Assembly: GCF_003952525.1 (NCBI RefSeq)
Contig: NZ_CP034451.1
Coordinates: 3,100,001-3,164,000 of the forward strand
DNA: 64,000 bases
Direction of reading: 5' to 3'
Origin: Mesorhizobium sp. M3A.F.Ca.ET.080.04.2.1
GTDB taxonomy: Bacteria > Pseudomonadota > Alphaproteobacteria > Rhizobiales > Rhizobiaceae
Shown: positions 19,828 to 28,529 of the stretch, in pieces
Position numbering within the stretch: position 1 is the stretch's first letter
How the letters are laid out: each line of letters begins with the position of its first letter
Notes under the pieces: model-generated
Seen by the model: only the letters and a program-made list of their open reading frames with translations
The model's database searches: none
Told to the model about the DNA's origin: nothing
Made by a program: the position numbers and the translations under genes

Positions 19828-20736
19828 TTACTGGGAGGCGATCTCGGAGAGGATCCAGTCGCGGAAGGCACGGATCTTCGGCACGTTGCGCCGCGCCGTG
19901 GGATAAACCAGCCAATAGGCATGCCCGTCGTCGCCGACCAGGTCGAAGGGCTGGATCAGGCGGCCGTCGGCGAATTCGTTCTGGAACAACGCCTTGGTGA
20001 CGATCGCCACGCCTTGCCCCGCAATCGCGGCATTCGCCTCGTAGGCCTGCGCACCCATGCTGGTGCCAGGCCGGCTGGCGAGTTCTTCCGTCGGCAGGCC
20101 GGCGAGCGCGAACCATTCCTTCCACCAGATGTCGCCTGGATCGAGGATCGGCAGCTTCAACAGATCGGCCGGCTCCTTGACGCCGCCGATGCTGGCCGCG
20201 AGCTTCGGGCTCAGCACCGGTGTGAAGTCGGCCTTGAACAGCATGTGGGTTTCCACTCCCGGCCAGTTGCCGCCGCCGGAACGGATGGCGATGTCGATGT
20301 CCTCGCGGGCAAAATCGACGACCCGGTTCGAGGTGTCGACGCGCACCGCCAGCGAGGGATGCGCAACCTGGAACGAGCCCAGATGCTGCGCCAGCCAGTT
20401 CGAGGCGAAGGTGAGCAAGGTGGAGACGCAGAGCACGCCGTCGGCGCCGGCTCGGGCCGCCGCATAGGCGCCGCTCAGCAGCGCGAACGCCTCGCTGACG
20501 GCCGGTGCCAGGCGCTGTCCGGGTTCGGTCAGTTCGATCTGCTTGGGCCGGCGCAGGAACAGGGGCGCGCCGATGCGCTCCTCGAGCAACTTGATCTGAT
20601 AGCTCGCGGCGGCCTGAGTCATGCCGAGCTCCTCGGCGGCCTTGGTGAAGGAGAGGTGCCTCGCCACCGCCTCGAACACCCGGATCGCCTGCAGCGGCGG
20701 GAGCTGGACATTCTGCCGGGCGGTGAGTTCGGGCAT
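19828..20736 (-). CDS. LysR-family transcriptional regulator, GcvA type
   Basis: A 302-residue regulator with the HTH at about residues 25-50 (LSFTKAAEELGMTQAAASYQ) and the LPPLQAIRVFEAVARH opening of GcvA-like LysR proteins. It lies upstream of smoE in the same direction, with about 165 bp between them, so it is not divergent from the polyol operon. Its divergent neighbour is the DUF1127 gene at 20847. A GATTGG-N9-CCAATC inverted repeat lies between them. No target can be assigned with confidence. Confidence 0.9.
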   Translation of the reverse strand: MPELTARQNVQLPPLQAIRVFEAVARHLSFTKAAEELGMTQAAASYQIKLLEERIGAPLFLRRPKQIELTEPGQRLAPAVSEAFALLSGAYAAARAGADGVLCVSTLLTFASNWLAQHLGSFQVAHPSLAVRVDTSNRVVDFAREDIDIAIRSGGGNWPGVETHMLFKADFTPVLSPKLAASIGGVKEPADLLKLPILDPGDIWWKEWFALAGLPTEELASRPGTSMGAQAYEANAAIAGQGVAIVTKALFQNEFADGRLIQPFDLVGDDGHAYWLVYPTARRNVPKIRAFRDWILSEIASQ

Positions 20737-20767
20737 AAGGCCTCTTTATGGGTCATGATCGACGTTT

Positions 20768-20788
20768 GATTGGAAGCAATGGCCAATC
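20768..20788. promoter_or_regulatory. inverted repeat in the LysR/DUF1127 divergent promoter
   Basis: GATTGG (20768-20773), a 9-bp spacer and CCAATC (20783-20788). The symmetry and position, 32 bp from the LysR start, suit a LysR-type operator that could control both genes. Confidence 0.4.
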
Positions 20789-20846
20789 GAGCCGATATCT
20801 GAGGTCGACGATCCGTCCAATTCAAGTCTAGCGGAGGCTGACGACC

Positions 20847-21032
20847 ATGACCACGCTTCAGGAAAAGCTCGTTTCGATCCCTGCGAATGGCTGGTTTTCC
20901 GCGCTGACGCGCGAGTTTTCACGATTTTCGCGCCGCAGGCGCGGATATATCGACGTCAGGGAACTGTCGCCGCATCTGCAGCGGGACATGGGCTTTCTCG
21001 ACGGCAACGATCCGCTCGGGCGCCACAAGTAG
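20847..21032 (+). CDS. DUF1127 small protein
   Basis: A 61-residue basic protein. The C-terminal half, RELSPHLQRDMGFLDG (about 39-54), is the DUF1127 signature and is preceded by an Arg-rich helix FSRFSRRRRGY. Proteins of this family in alphaproteobacteria have been linked to RNA metabolism and to phosphate or carbon regulation. A GGAGG site at 20833-20837 precedes the ATG by 9 bp. It is divergent from the LysR gene and convergent with smoC, and probably stands alone. Confidence 0.85.
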   Translation: MTTLQEKLVSIPANGWFSALTREFSRFSRRRRGYIDVRELSPHLQRDMGFLDGNDPLGRHK

Positions 21033-21053
21033 CCAGCTCTCTTTTATCAGCGA

Positions 21054-22034
21054 TCAGCTCCCGAGCAAGGCCGCCGCCGTGCGCTCATCGGTGATGAGGC
21101 CGTTGACCAGCCGCCGGTTCACGGCGGCCAGGATACCCGGCAGCTTGCGCTCGCCCATGGCGAGCGCAATGACCAGGGACTTCTCGCGCGAAGGCAGCGC
21201 GGCCGACGACACCCGGTCGTTGGTGATGCCCTCGATCATGCGACCCTCGCGATCGAACACCCAGCCGACGATCTCGGCGACGCCGCCGGCCTTCTGCAGC
21301 GCCTTCAGTTCCGTTTCGGAAATGAAACCGTCCTCATAGAGCGGCGCTTTCGGGCCGAGATCGCCGATGCCGACGAAGGTGACGTCGGCCTCCGCCGCCA
21401 GCGCCAGCGTCGGCTGGATCATCGGCTGGTTGAGCAGCATCTCGCGCTCTTCCGGCGAGGAGGCGATGACCGGCAGCGGCATCGGAAAGGAGCGCGCCTT
21501 GACGCGGTCGGCCATGGTGAAGATGACGTTGTAGAAGGCCGCCGAACCGTCCGGCGAGATGTTGCCGGTCAGCGACACGACCTTGTGCTGCGGGCACTCC
21601 ATCGGCGGAAGCTGCTCGATTGCCGCCTTCAGCGTGCGGCCGGTGCCGATCGCCATGACGATGGGCGTCGGCGAGCGCAGCCGCCGTTCGATCTCGGCGG
21701 CGGCCGCCTCGGCGACGCCGATCGTGGTCGAGGACGAGGTCGGATCGCTCGGCACCACCTCGACCAGATCGAGCGCAAAGCGTGATTTGAGCCGTGCAGC
21801 GAGGTCGAGGCAGTTGGCGATCGGATGATCGACCCTGACCTTGATCAGCCCTTCGGAGACGGCCAGCGACACGAGACGCTGTGCCGTCTGCCTGGAAATA
21901 CCCAGCGTCGCGGCGATCTGGTCCTGCGTGTTGCCGGCAACATAATAGAGCCAGCCGGCGCGCGCGGCGTCGTCCAACCTTGTGCTGCCGGCTTCCTGTC
22001 GCGCGTTCACGTCCGCCTCCCCGAAACTGCGCAT
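21054..22034 (-). CDS. smoC: SorC/DeoR-type sugar-binding transcriptional regulator
   Basis: A 326-residue regulator. The N-terminal HTH (YYVAGNTQDQIAATLGIS, then RQTAQRLVSLAVSEGLIKV, about 28-66) is followed by a SorC-type sugar-binding domain with AIGTGRTLKAAIEQL and VTFVGIGDLGPKAPL. It resembles SmoC, the regulator of the rhizobial sorbitol/mannitol operon. Here it is separated from smoE by a LysR and a DUF1127 gene. The same 10-mer upstream of smoC and smoE supports control of both. Confidence 0.85.
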   Translation of the reverse strand: MRSFGEADVNARQEAGSTRLDDAARAGWLYYVAGNTQDQIAATLGISRQTAQRLVSLAVSEGLIKVRVDHPIANCLDLAARLKSRFALDLVEVVPSDPTSSSTTIGVAEAAAAEIERRLRSPTPIVMAIGTGRTLKAAIEQLPPMECPQHKVVSLTGNISPDGSAAFYNVIFTMADRVKARSFPMPLPVIASSPEEREMLLNQPMIQPTLALAAEADVTFVGIGDLGPKAPLYEDGFISETELKALQKAGGVAEIVGWVFDREGRMIEGITNDRVSSAALPSREKSLVIALAMGERKLPGILAAVNRRLVNGLITDERTAAALLGS

Positions 22035-22075
22035 AGCTTACAGCGAATGCAGCCATGCGCAATTGTCTATTGAAA

Positions 22076-22085
22076 GAGCATTTGC
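22076..22085. promoter_or_regulatory. candidate SmoC box upstream of smoC
   Basis: GAGCATTTGC lies 42 bp before the smoC ATG and is identical to 19689-19698 upstream of smoE. In both places TTG follows within a base or so. This would fit autoregulation plus operon control. Confidence 0.35.
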
Positions 22086-22134
22086 TTGCCTGAAATTGCA
22101 GCGGCCGCGGGAGACGTTCCTCCGCATAGGGCCG

Positions 22135-22611
22135 TCAAAACGGCAGGCGCGCGTTCTCCTTGACCTCCTTGAGGACGAAGAAGGTGCGTATCTGCCTGAC
22201 GCCCGGCAGCGTGATCAGCTTCTGCCCGTGCAGCTTGTTGAAATCCGCCATGTCGCGGACGCGGATCTTCAGCAGGTAGTCGAAGTCGCCGGCCACCAGA
22301 TTGCAATCGAGCACGTCCTTCATGGTCAGCACCGCTTTCTCGAAGGCGGCGAAACTCTCCGGCGTCGAGCGGTCGAGAACGACGCCGACCATGACCAGCG
22401 TTCCCAGCCCCACGGCGGCCGGCGAAACCTCCGCCCTGACGCCGGTGACATAGCCCTCCTCGAAGAGCCGCTGGGTACGCCGATGGCATGTCGCGGGGCT
22501 GACATTCACGCGCACGGCGAGTTCGGCATTGGTGAGCCGGCCTTCCGCCTGAAGCGCGCGCAAAATCCTGACGTCGACGCGATCGAGAGTCGTTGTGAAA
22601 GATTCTTCCAA
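22135..22611 (-). CDS. acdR: Lrp/AsnC-family regulator of ACC deaminase
   Basis: A 158-residue Lrp-type protein with HTH LDRVDVRILRALQAEGRLTN then AELAVRVNVSPATCHRRTQRL (about 9-50) and a C-terminal RAM domain. It is divergent from acdS, the arrangement in which Lrp-type AcdR controls acdS in other proteobacteria. The reading frame has no nearby ATG; TTG 22611 is the best start I can see, and GTG codons about a dozen residues in are alternatives. A perfect ATTTGGC-T-GCCAAAT palindrome abuts this start. Confidence 0.85.
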   Translation of the reverse strand: MEESFTTTLDRVDVRILRALQAEGRLTNAELAVRVNVSPATCHRRTQRLFEEGYVTGVRAEVSPAAVGLGTLVMVGVVLDRSTPESFAAFEKAVLTMKDVLDCNLVAGDFDYLLKIRVRDMADFNKLHGQKLITLPGVRQIRTFFVLKEVKENARLPF

Positions 22612-22612
22612 A

Positions 22613-22627
22613 ATTTGGCTGCCAAAT
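22613..22627. promoter_or_regulatory. candidate AcdR operator
   Basis: ATTTGGC-T-GCCAAAT is a perfect 7+1+7 palindrome in the acdR-acdS gap. The half-site CCAAATG recurs at 22723-22729, about 22 bp before acdS, so two Lrp sites could flank the divergent promoters. Confidence 0.5.
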
Positions 22628-22750
22628 GATCGAATGCTGCGAAATCTGTATCACGGCATAGCTGGCAAGCAAAGGAGCCCTTGAAGATTGAGAGCACCTT
22701 TCGCGAGCTTTTGCTTATCTTTCCAAATGTCATTTTTCGGAGCCTGGTCG

Positions 22751-23770
22751 ATGTCGCTGCTGGAGAAATTCGAACGCTACAAGCTCACTTTCGGCCCGAC
22801 GCCGATCGAGCATCTGCCGCGGCTGACCGCGGCGCTTGGCGGCAAGGTGCAGGTCTATGCCAAGCGCGACGACTGCAATTCCGGCCTGGCGATGGGCGGC
22901 AACAAGCTGCGCAAGCTCGAATATATCGTGCCGGACGCGATCGCCTCGGGCGCCGACACGCTGGTGTCGATCGGCGGCGTTCAGTCCAATCACACGCGAA
23001 TGGTAGCGGCGACGGCCGCCAAGCTCGGGATGAAGTGCGTCGTCATCCAGGAGAAGTGGGTGCCGCACTACGACGCCGTCTATGATCGCGTCGGCAATAT
23101 CCTGATGACGCGCCTGATGGGCGCCGACAGCCGGCTGGTCGATGACGGTTTCGACATCGGCATCCGCAAGAGCTGGGAGGACGCCATCCAGTCGGTGAAG
23201 GACGCCGGCGGCAAGCCCTATCCGATTCCGGCGGGCGCCTCGGTGCACAAATATGGCGCGCTGGGCTATATCGGCTTCGCCGAGGAAGTGGCGCAACAGG
23301 AAGCGGAACTCGGCTTCAAGTTCGACTATATCATCGTGTGCGTCGTTACCGGGTCTACCCAGGCCGGCATGATCGTCGGCTTCGCCGCGCAGGACCGGGC
23401 GGATCGCGTGATCGGCATCGACGCCTCAGGGACGCTCGAGCAGACCCGCGCCCAGGTGCGTCAGATCGTCGACAACGCCGCCGAACTGGTCAGCCTCGGC
23501 CGCAAGGTCCGCGAAGACGAAATCGTCATCAATCCCGACTACGCCTATCCGGCCTACGGTGTGCCATCGGAGGAAACCAACGAGGCGATCCGGCTTGCGG
23601 CGCGCACCGAGGCCATGATCACCGACCCTGTCTATGAAGGAAAATCGATGCAGGGCCTCATCGATCTCACACGCCAGGGCTTCTTCCCGGCAGGTTCGAA
23701 AGTGCTCTACGCCCATCTCGGCGGCGCGCCGGCACTCAACGGCTACAGCTACTATTACCGGGAAGGCTGA
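22751..23770 (+). CDS. acdS: 1-aminocyclopropane-1-carboxylate deaminase
   Basis: A PLP-dependent cytosolic enzyme that cleaves ACC, the plant ethylene precursor, to 2-oxobutyrate and ammonia. It has 339 residues, the normal length. Every residue that separates true AcdS from D-cysteine desulfhydrase is present: Lys52 (GGNKLRK), Ser79 (GGVQSNHTR), Tyr295 and Glu296 (DPVYEGKSM), and Leu323 (YAHLGG). ATG 22751 with GGAG 8 nt upstream gives the canonical N-terminus. A divergent Lrp-type regulator accompanies it. I see no NifA-type TGT-N10-ACA site or exact sigma54 -24/-12 element upstream, unlike the symbiosis-island copies of some mesorhizobia. Confidence 0.97.
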   Translation: MSLLEKFERYKLTFGPTPIEHLPRLTAALGGKVQVYAKRDDCNSGLAMGGNKLRKLEYIVPDAIASGADTLVSIGGVQSNHTRMVAATAAKLGMKCVVIQEKWVPHYDAVYDRVGNILMTRLMGADSRLVDDGFDIGIRKSWEDAIQSVKDAGGKPYPIPAGASVHKYGALGYIGFAEEVAQQEAELGFKFDYIIVCVVTGSTQAGMIVGFAAQDRADRVIGIDASGTLEQTRAQVRQIVDNAAELVSLGRKVREDEIVINPDYAYPAYGVPSEETNEAIRLAARTEAMITDPVYEGKSMQGLIDLTRQGFFPAGSKVLYAHLGGAPALNGYSYYYREG

Positions 23771-23891
23771 CCGGCCGATCTGAGTCACCAAGCCAGTTCC
23801 AGCATCAAGGCGCTTCCAGCCCGCCAATCGACGGCAGGGCGGTTTATCTCGGTGGCGAAACCCATTAAGGGGATCGGCAAAGGAGCCTTGC

Positions 23892-24524
23892 ATGACGCCG
23901 AGAGCGGTTTTCTGGGATATGGACGGCACGCTGGTCGACAGCGAGCCGCTGCACGAGGCGGCGCTGATCGCCGCGCTGCGCAGCGTCGGCATCGCGCCGC
24001 CGACCAACCTGCATGAGCGCGTGCTCGGCATCGCCGCCTGGCCGGTGTACGAGATGCTGCGCGACGAGTTCGGCCTCGACCTGCCCTTCGACGACTGGAT
24101 CGTGCGCAAATACGACCACTACCTGCCATTGGCCGAAACGCTGAGGCCACGGTCGGGCGCGATCGAAGTGTTCCACGAATTGCGGGCGCAGGGAATCGAG
24201 CAGGCCGTGGTGTCCAATTCCGACCGGCTGATCGTCGACGCCAATCTCAGCGCGGTCGGTCTCGTCTATCCCGGCATGCATACGGTGAGCCGCAACGACG
24301 TGCGCCAAGGCAAGCCGCATGCGGAGCCCTTCCTGCGCGCCGCCTACCTCGCCGGTGTCGATCCGGCGGATGCGGTCGCCGTCGACGACAGCCATACCGG
24401 CGCCATGGCGGGACTTGCGGCGGGAATGAAGACGATCTTCTGGCCGGAGGCGCCGATGGAAGGGCCCCCCGGCGCCATCGTCATCAACAGCGCCGAAGAG
24501 CTGCGAGCCGAACTCGGACTCTGA
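23892..24524 (+). CDS. HAD-superfamily hydrolase, subfamily IA
   Basis: A 210-residue hydrolase with motif I FWDMDGTLVDSEP (nucleophile Asp9), motif II VVSNSD, motif III Lys in VRQGKPHAEPF and motif IV VAVDDSHTGAMAGLAAGM. It resembles phosphoglycolate- or sugar-phosphate phosphatases, but the substrate cannot be called. It lies 121 bp after acdS on the same strand and may be independent. A hairpin repeat follows its stop. Confidence 0.85.
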   Translation: MTPRAVFWDMDGTLVDSEPLHEAALIAALRSVGIAPPTNLHERVLGIAAWPVYEMLRDEFGLDLPFDDWIVRKYDHYLPLAETLRPRSGAIEVFHELRAQGIEQAVVSNSDRLIVDANLSAVGLVYPGMHTVSRNDVRQGKPHAEPFLRAAYLAGVDPADAVAVDDSHTGAMAGLAAGMKTIFWPEAPMEGPPGAIVINSAEELRAELGL

Positions 24525-24546
24525 ACGAGTCGCAAGGTCGCTACCG

Positions 24547-24599
24547 CCCCTCATCCGCCCTTCGGGCACCTTCTCCCCGTATGGTGACGGGAGAAGCAA
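24547..24599. repeat. hairpin repeat, family D, between convergent genes
   Basis: CCCCTCATCCGCCC, a small GCCC-TTC-GGGC hairpin, then CTTCTCCCCGT (24570-24580) pairing with ACGGGAGAAG (24587-24596) with one bulge. Nearly the same sequence recurs at 57488-57543. Between the convergent HAD and aldolase genes it could act as a bidirectional terminator. Confidence 0.7.
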
Positions 24600-24605
24600 G
24601 AAGCT

Positions 24606-25364
24606 TCAATTCCGGTAGGCGGGCTCCTCCTCGTCGAGGATCGCCTTCAGCTCGGAAAGATGGCGCTCGGCCTGGCCGGGATAGTCGTCCATCTCGCTGG
24701 CCGTCTTTTCCGCGATCTCGTCGGAGAGCCTGCGCAACGGGCGGCCGGTCCACAGCGCCTTGATGTAGGTCTCGGCGGCGCGCTCGAAATAGAACATGCG
24801 GTTGAAGGTGTCGGCGACAGTGTCGCCGATGACCATCACGCCGTGATTGCCCATGACCATCACCTTGACCTTTGGGTCGTTGAGAAGCTGCGAGCAGCGC
24901 TCGCCCTCTTCCTCGAAAGCCAGCCCGCCATAGTTGGCATCGACGACATGGCGATTGAAGAACATCGCCGAGTTCTGGTCGATCGGCGGCAGCGTCGAGT
25001 CAGCCAGCGAGGCAAGAACCGTAGCGTGGATCGAATGCACATGCATGACGCAGCGCGCATGCGGCACGTTGCGATGAATGGCGCCGTGCAGGCCCCACGC
25101 GGTCGGGTCCGGGGCGTTGGGGCCGGACAGCGTGTCGGGGTCGCTGGCGTCGATCAGGAGCAGGTCGCTCGCCTTGATGCGCGAGAAATGTACCTGGTTC
25201 GGGTTCATCAGGAACTTGGTGCCGTCCTCGTTGACGGACAGCGAGAAGTGATTGGCCACCGCCTCATGCATGTTCAGGCGCGCGGTCCAGCGGAAGGCGG
25301 CCGCGAGATCGACACGCTCTTCGTAGTAAGGCAGGTTGGTCTTCTGCAGGCGGGCAAGGCTCAT
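24606..25364 (-). CDS. class II aldolase/adducin family protein
   Basis: A 252-residue protein with the family's metal site: His residues in CVMHVHSIHATVLASL (about 108-123), a catalytic Glu-like residue in the region before it, and a later His in VMGNHGVMVIG. The family includes fuculose- and ribulose-phosphate aldolases/epimerases and many enzymes of unknown function. The start is ATG 25364 (MSLARLQKT), 7 nt after GGAGG; the longer in-frame form has no ribosome site. No operon partner. Function unassigned. Confidence 0.85.
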   Translation of the reverse strand: MSLARLQKTNLPYYEERVDLAAAFRWTARLNMHEAVANHFSLSVNEDGTKFLMNPNQVHFSRIKASDLLLIDASDPDTLSGPNAPDPTAWGLHGAIHRNVPHARCVMHVHSIHATVLASLADSTLPPIDQNSAMFFNRHVVDANYGGLAFEEEGERCSQLLNDPKVKVMVMGNHGVMVIGDTVADTFNRMFYFERAAETYIKALWTGRPLRRLSDEIAEKTASEMDDYPGQAERHLSELKAILDEEEPAYRN

Positions 25365-25481
25365 CGCAAATCCTCCGGTGTCCCGGAGCATGCCGTGCAA
25401 GGCGGTGGCCAGCAACCGCAAACTGGTGGGTCAGGCCGTCACGCAGTTCGGTGTCCGAAGACGCTGGCTGCTTCCAATAGT

Positions 25482-25537
25482 CATTTTACGCAGTTCCGGA
25501 CGGAAAACCGCTGTGCATTTTTTCCGGGATCGCTCCA
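25482..25537 (+). repeat. dispersed palindromic repeat, family A, copy 4, overlapping the ureG 3' end
   Basis: CATTTTACGCAGTTCCGGACGG, then AAAACCGCTGTGCATTTTTTCC, closing GGGATCGCTCC. Compared with copy 3 the outer arms are more diverged but the ACGGAAAACCGC core is identical. Read on the minus strand it encodes the last ~16 residues and the stop codon of ureG. Confidence 0.8.
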
Positions 25538-26160
25538 AGCCGCGCCGATTGCAGCCCGCCATGCTCGACAATGAAGTCGATCACCTCCTGCAAGCCCTTG
25601 CCGCGCGATAGATCGGTGAAGGCGAACGGCCGTTTGCCGCGCATGCGGGCGGCATCCGCCTCCATCACGTCGAGGTTGACGTTCACATAGGGCGCGAGGT
25701 CGCTCTTGTTGATGATGAGGAAATCGGAGCGGGTGATGGCCGGGCCGCCCTTGCGCGGGATCTCCTCACCCTGGCAGACCGAGATGACGTAAAGCGTCAG
25801 GTCGGCGAGATCCGGCGAGAAGGTGGCGGCGAGATTGTCGCCGCCGGATTCGATGAAAACAATGTCGAGGCCGGGGAACTTCTTGTTCAGCTCGGCGATG
25901 GCCCGCAGGTTGATCGAGGCGTCCTCACGAATGGCCGTATGCGGACAGCCGCCGGTCTCGACGCCGACGATGCGATCCTCCGGCAGAGCCTGCAGGCGCG
26001 CCAGCATCATGGCGTCCTCCTTGGTGTAGATGTCGTTGGTGACGACGGCGATCGAGAACTGGTCGCGCAGAGCTTTGCAGAGCTTTTCGGTCAGCGTCGT
26101 CTTGCCGGAACCGACGGGGCCGCCGATGCCGATGCGAAGGGGACCGTTGGGCTGGCTCAT
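25486..26160 (-). CDS. ureG: urease accessory GTPase UreG
   Basis: A 224-residue nickel-delivery GTPase. It has the P-loop [17 protein letters not shown] (11-27), the nickel-binding Cys-Pro-His motif in [17 protein letters not shown], and the nucleotide-specificity motif NKSDLAP. Family members are usually 200-210 residues; here the protein continues past the conserved [10 protein letters not shown] into a tail, [16 protein letters not shown], encoded by the family A repeat. It starts inside the stop of the DUF3995 gene. It should act with UreD, UreE and UreF to load nickel into UreABC. Confidence 0.95.
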   Translation of the reverse strand: MSQPNGPLRIGIGGPVGSGKTTLTEKLCKALRDQFSIAVVTNDIYTKEDAMMLARLQALPEDRIVGVETGGCPHTAIREDASINLRAIAELNKKFPGLDIVFIESGGDNLAATFSPDLADLTLYVISVCQGEEIPRKGGPAITRSDFLIINKSDLAPYVNVNLDVMEADAARMRGKRPFAFTDLSRGKGLQEVIDFIVEHGGLQSARLGAIPEKMHSGFPSGTA

Positions 26161-26597
26161 GCCGGAAACTCCGTGATGGCGAGAACCGCGAAGCCTGCCC
26201 CGATCAGCAGGCAGAGCGGCGAATAAAGGCGCTGGTCGAGCCGGGCGAAAGGCTGCTCCGGCGCAAGCCGGCGCCACCAGGGCGTGAAGCCGGCTATGCC
26301 GCGGCCGAGGAAGACGAGGCCGATGAGCAAGGCGGTGGTGGCGAGCCCCTCTCTCGGAAAGGGCGTGGCGAATAGACCTGCGAGCGCCAGCGGCCAGAGC
26401 GTAGCAAGCGCAAGGCAAGCGGCAACCGCGAAGCTCGCCACGGGCGACGGCATCTCGTCGACGCCGCGAAAGCCGACGACGGCACGGGCGCAGGATTTGG
26501 CGTCCGTGCCCGGCCAGATGCCGCCGAGGCCCCAATAGACATGCAGCGTGGTGATCAGAAGCAGAACCAAGGAGATGATCAAGGCAAGGATGATCAT
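26157..26597 (-). CDS. DUF3995-type small membrane protein in the urease operon
   Basis: A 146-residue protein with four predicted transmembrane segments: [20 protein letters not shown], an Ala/Leu-rich segment near 60-78, [20 protein letters not shown], and [14 protein letters not shown]. The [14 protein letters not shown] region fits DUF3995. Its start overlaps the ureF stop and its stop overlaps the ureG start (4 bp each), so it is co-translated with nickel-insertion genes. Function unknown; a role in urea, ammonia or nickel handling would be speculation from position. Confidence 0.82.
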   Translation of the reverse strand: MIILALIISLVLLLITTLHVYWGLGGIWPGTDAKSCARAVVGFRGVDEMPSPVASFAVAACLALATLWPLALAGLFATPFPREGLATTALLIGLVFLGRGIAGFTPWWRRLAPEQPFARLDQRLYSPLCLLIGAGFAVLAITEFPA

Positions 26598-27265
26598 GAG
26601 CGGAACAGTCGCGAATATTGGGTTTCGTGCTGCATGGCCATGATGTCCGACACGAAGGCCGAGCCGCCGAGATCGTCAAGCGAGGACCTCGCCGCGCGGG
26701 TCGCCGTCGCAAGTGCCAAAGGCTCGAAGCCGGCCAACAATGATGTGGCATCAACCTGACCGAGGACGCCGAGCCGGATCGCGGCCTGCAGGAGATTGGA
26801 GAAGAACGCCTGCAGAAAGGCGGAAAGCGCCTCGGCAAGGCCGATGCCATGGCTGCCGGCAACGGCGCCGACCGCAACGCAATAGGGACAGTCGCTCGGC
26901 AGGCGTTCCAGCGCCGGGCATGGCCATGCGGATGCGGCCTTGAGAAAGGCCGCGCCCTGCAGCATGGTTTCGAGGTGGCGCTCCTTTGAACCGGCAAGCG
27001 CCTCTGCAAGCGTGGCAAGCTCCGCCAGATCGCCGCCGTCCCGCGCCCGCCGCCAGCTTTCGGCGAACAGCACCGCATCGTTCCAACCGGAGCCCATCTC
27101 GACCAGCGTCTCCAGCCAGCCGGCAAGATCGTCGCGATCTGAGATCAGCCCGTCATGCACGGCGCGCTCGATACCATGGCTGTAGGAATAGCCCCCGACC
27201 GGAAAGGACGGCGACAGCCAGGCCATCAGCCGCAGCAGCGCTATGCCGGACGGCTGCTCAGTCAT
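26594..27265 (-). CDS. ureF: urease accessory protein UreF
   Basis: A 223-residue helical protein that bridges UreD and UreG. It has the signature [21 protein letters not shown] (about 12-32), a conserved [21 protein letters not shown] region, and the C-terminal [11 protein letters not shown] tail that UreG and UreD depend on. The chosen start, ATG 27265 (MTEQPSG), lies inside the end of ureE; longer in-frame starts would translate the His-rich ureE end in another frame. Confidence 0.93.
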   Translation of the reverse strand: MTEQPSGIALLRLMAWLSPSFPVGGYSYSHGIERAVHDGLISDRDDLAGWLETLVEMGSGWNDAVLFAESWRRARDGGDLAELATLAEALAGSKERHLETMLQGAAFLKAASAWPCPALERLPSDCPYCVAVGAVAGSHGIGLAEALSAFLQAFFSNLLQAAIRLGVLGQVDATSLLAGFEPLALATATRAARSSLDDLGGSAFVSDIMAMQHETQYSRLFRS

Positions 27266-27821
27266 GGTGATGGTGATCATGACCATGCTCATGGCGGTCA
27301 TGACCGTGATGATGGTGATGATGGTCATGCGCGTGGCCGCCATGGTCGTGACCATGTCCGGAATAGGCGCCGCGTACCGGACTGAACGGCTCGGACACTT
27401 CGCGCACCACAGCGCCAAGCCCTTCCAGCATCGCTTTGATGACATGGTCGCGCAGGATGAGGATGCGGTCCTCCTCGATCGCCGCTGCGAGATGGCGATT
27501 GCCGATATGCCAGGCGAGTTCGGTCAGATGCACGGCGTCGCGGGCGCGGACGTCGTAGACCTCTTCCGGCGCGGCGATAATCTCGAGCTGCCGGCCGTCC
27601 TCCAGCACCAGCCGGTCGCCATTGTTGAGCGCCACCGGTTCGGGCAGATCGACCAACACCTTGCTGCCAGTTGCCGTTTCGATGGCGCGGCGGCGCAGAT
27701 GCCGCTCGTCATGCGCCAGCACGGCCTGGTCATAGGGTGCCACCGCTTCCGCCGCCCCGGCGGATAACACCCGGACGGCGCGCGGGAATTTGGTGAAATC
27801 GGTGGTGATGTTGAGCTTCAT
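27258..27821 (-). CDS. ureE: urease accessory nickel chaperone UreE
   Basis: A 187-residue nickel-binding protein. The N-terminal peptide-binding domain is followed by the metal-binding domain with AWHIGNRHL. The C-terminal ~40 residues are a His/Asp/Gly-rich nickel-storage tail ([19 protein letters not shown] and on) with more than 15 His. It overlaps ureF by 8 bp at its 3' end and the GST gene by 4 bp at its start. Confidence 0.94.
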   Translation of the reverse strand: MKLNITTDFTKFPRAVRVLSAGAAEAVAPYDQAVLAHDERHLRRRAIETATGSKVLVDLPEPVALNNGDRLVLEDGRQLEIIAAPEEVYDVRARDAVHLTELAWHIGNRHLAAAIEEDRILILRDHVIKAMLEGLGAVVREVSEPFSPVRGAYSGHGHDHGGHAHDHHHHHHGHDRHEHGHDHHHHD

Positions 27822-28423
27822 TTCATGGCTCCGCCATTAGCCTGCGATCTTGCACGAGCGGGTCGCGACAGCACGCGATCAAAATAGGCCTTGACCCGTT
27901 CGGATTCGATCGGGAATCGACCGGCGCGTGCCCAACCGCCCATGTCGCCGAGCAGGACATCGACGGCCGAGAAGCGGTCGCCAAGCGCGAACGGCTTGTC
28001 GCCAAGCCGCCGATTCAGCGCCTTCACCTCGGAAGCGAAATCATGGGCCGCGGCCGGGCCGACATCGACCCGCAGCTCCTTGGGCAAGATGAAGCGGTGA
28101 CGCAGCTTGTTCCACAACGGCGCCTCGAATTCCGACTGGGCAAAATGCATCCAGGAATCCATCTCGGCGCGGCCGGCGAGACCGGGACCGGCGCCCATGC
28201 CCTTTTCCGCATGCTTGTCCGCCAGATAGACGCAGATCGCCGCCGAATCCGTGATCCTCAGATCGCCGTCGATCAGGATCGGCACCTTGCCGGAAGGATT
28301 GAGCGCAAAGGCCTCCGGCGAGCGCAGCTTGACCTCGACGAACTCGTAGGGCTGACCGAGTTCCTCGAGCATCCACAGCACACGGCTGACCCGTGAGCCT
28401 CGCGATCCGACAGCTTTGTACAT
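27818..28423 (-). CDS. glutathione S-transferase family protein within the urease operon
   Basis: A 201-residue thioredoxin-fold GST. The N-terminal domain has [20 protein letters not shown] and the glutathione-binding [11 protein letters not shown] then [12 protein letters not shown] motifs (about 40-70). The C-terminal helical domain follows, with the [15 protein letters not shown] capping-box region. It sits between ureC and ureE and overlaps ureE by 4 bp, so it is co-transcribed with nickel-assembly genes. It could protect or deliver nickel as a glutathione complex, but this is inference. Confidence 0.88.
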   Translation of the reverse strand: MYKAVGSRGSRVSRVLWMLEELGQPYEFVEVKLRSPEAFALNPSGKVPILIDGDLRITDSAAICVYLADKHAEKGMGAGPGLAGRAEMDSWMHFAQSEFEAPLWNKLRHRFILPKELRVDVGPAAAHDFASEVKALNRRLGDKPFALGDRFSAVDVLLGDMGGWARAGRFPIESERVKAYFDRVLSRPARARSQANGGAMK

Positions 28424-28529
28424 TGTTGAATCTTTGCCTTTTTCCGGACCCTAGACCATCCCAGCCGTCAGACCAATGGCGGTCAAATGAAGATGTCGAA
28501 GAGCCGCAGATGGACCAAATCGAACAGCG

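Noticed and set aside
22612..22750. NifA/sigma54 promoter for acdS
   Set aside because: TGGCAAGCAAAGGAGC resembles a -24/-12 element but the GG-to-GC spacing is off by one, and no TGT-N10-ACA site was found.
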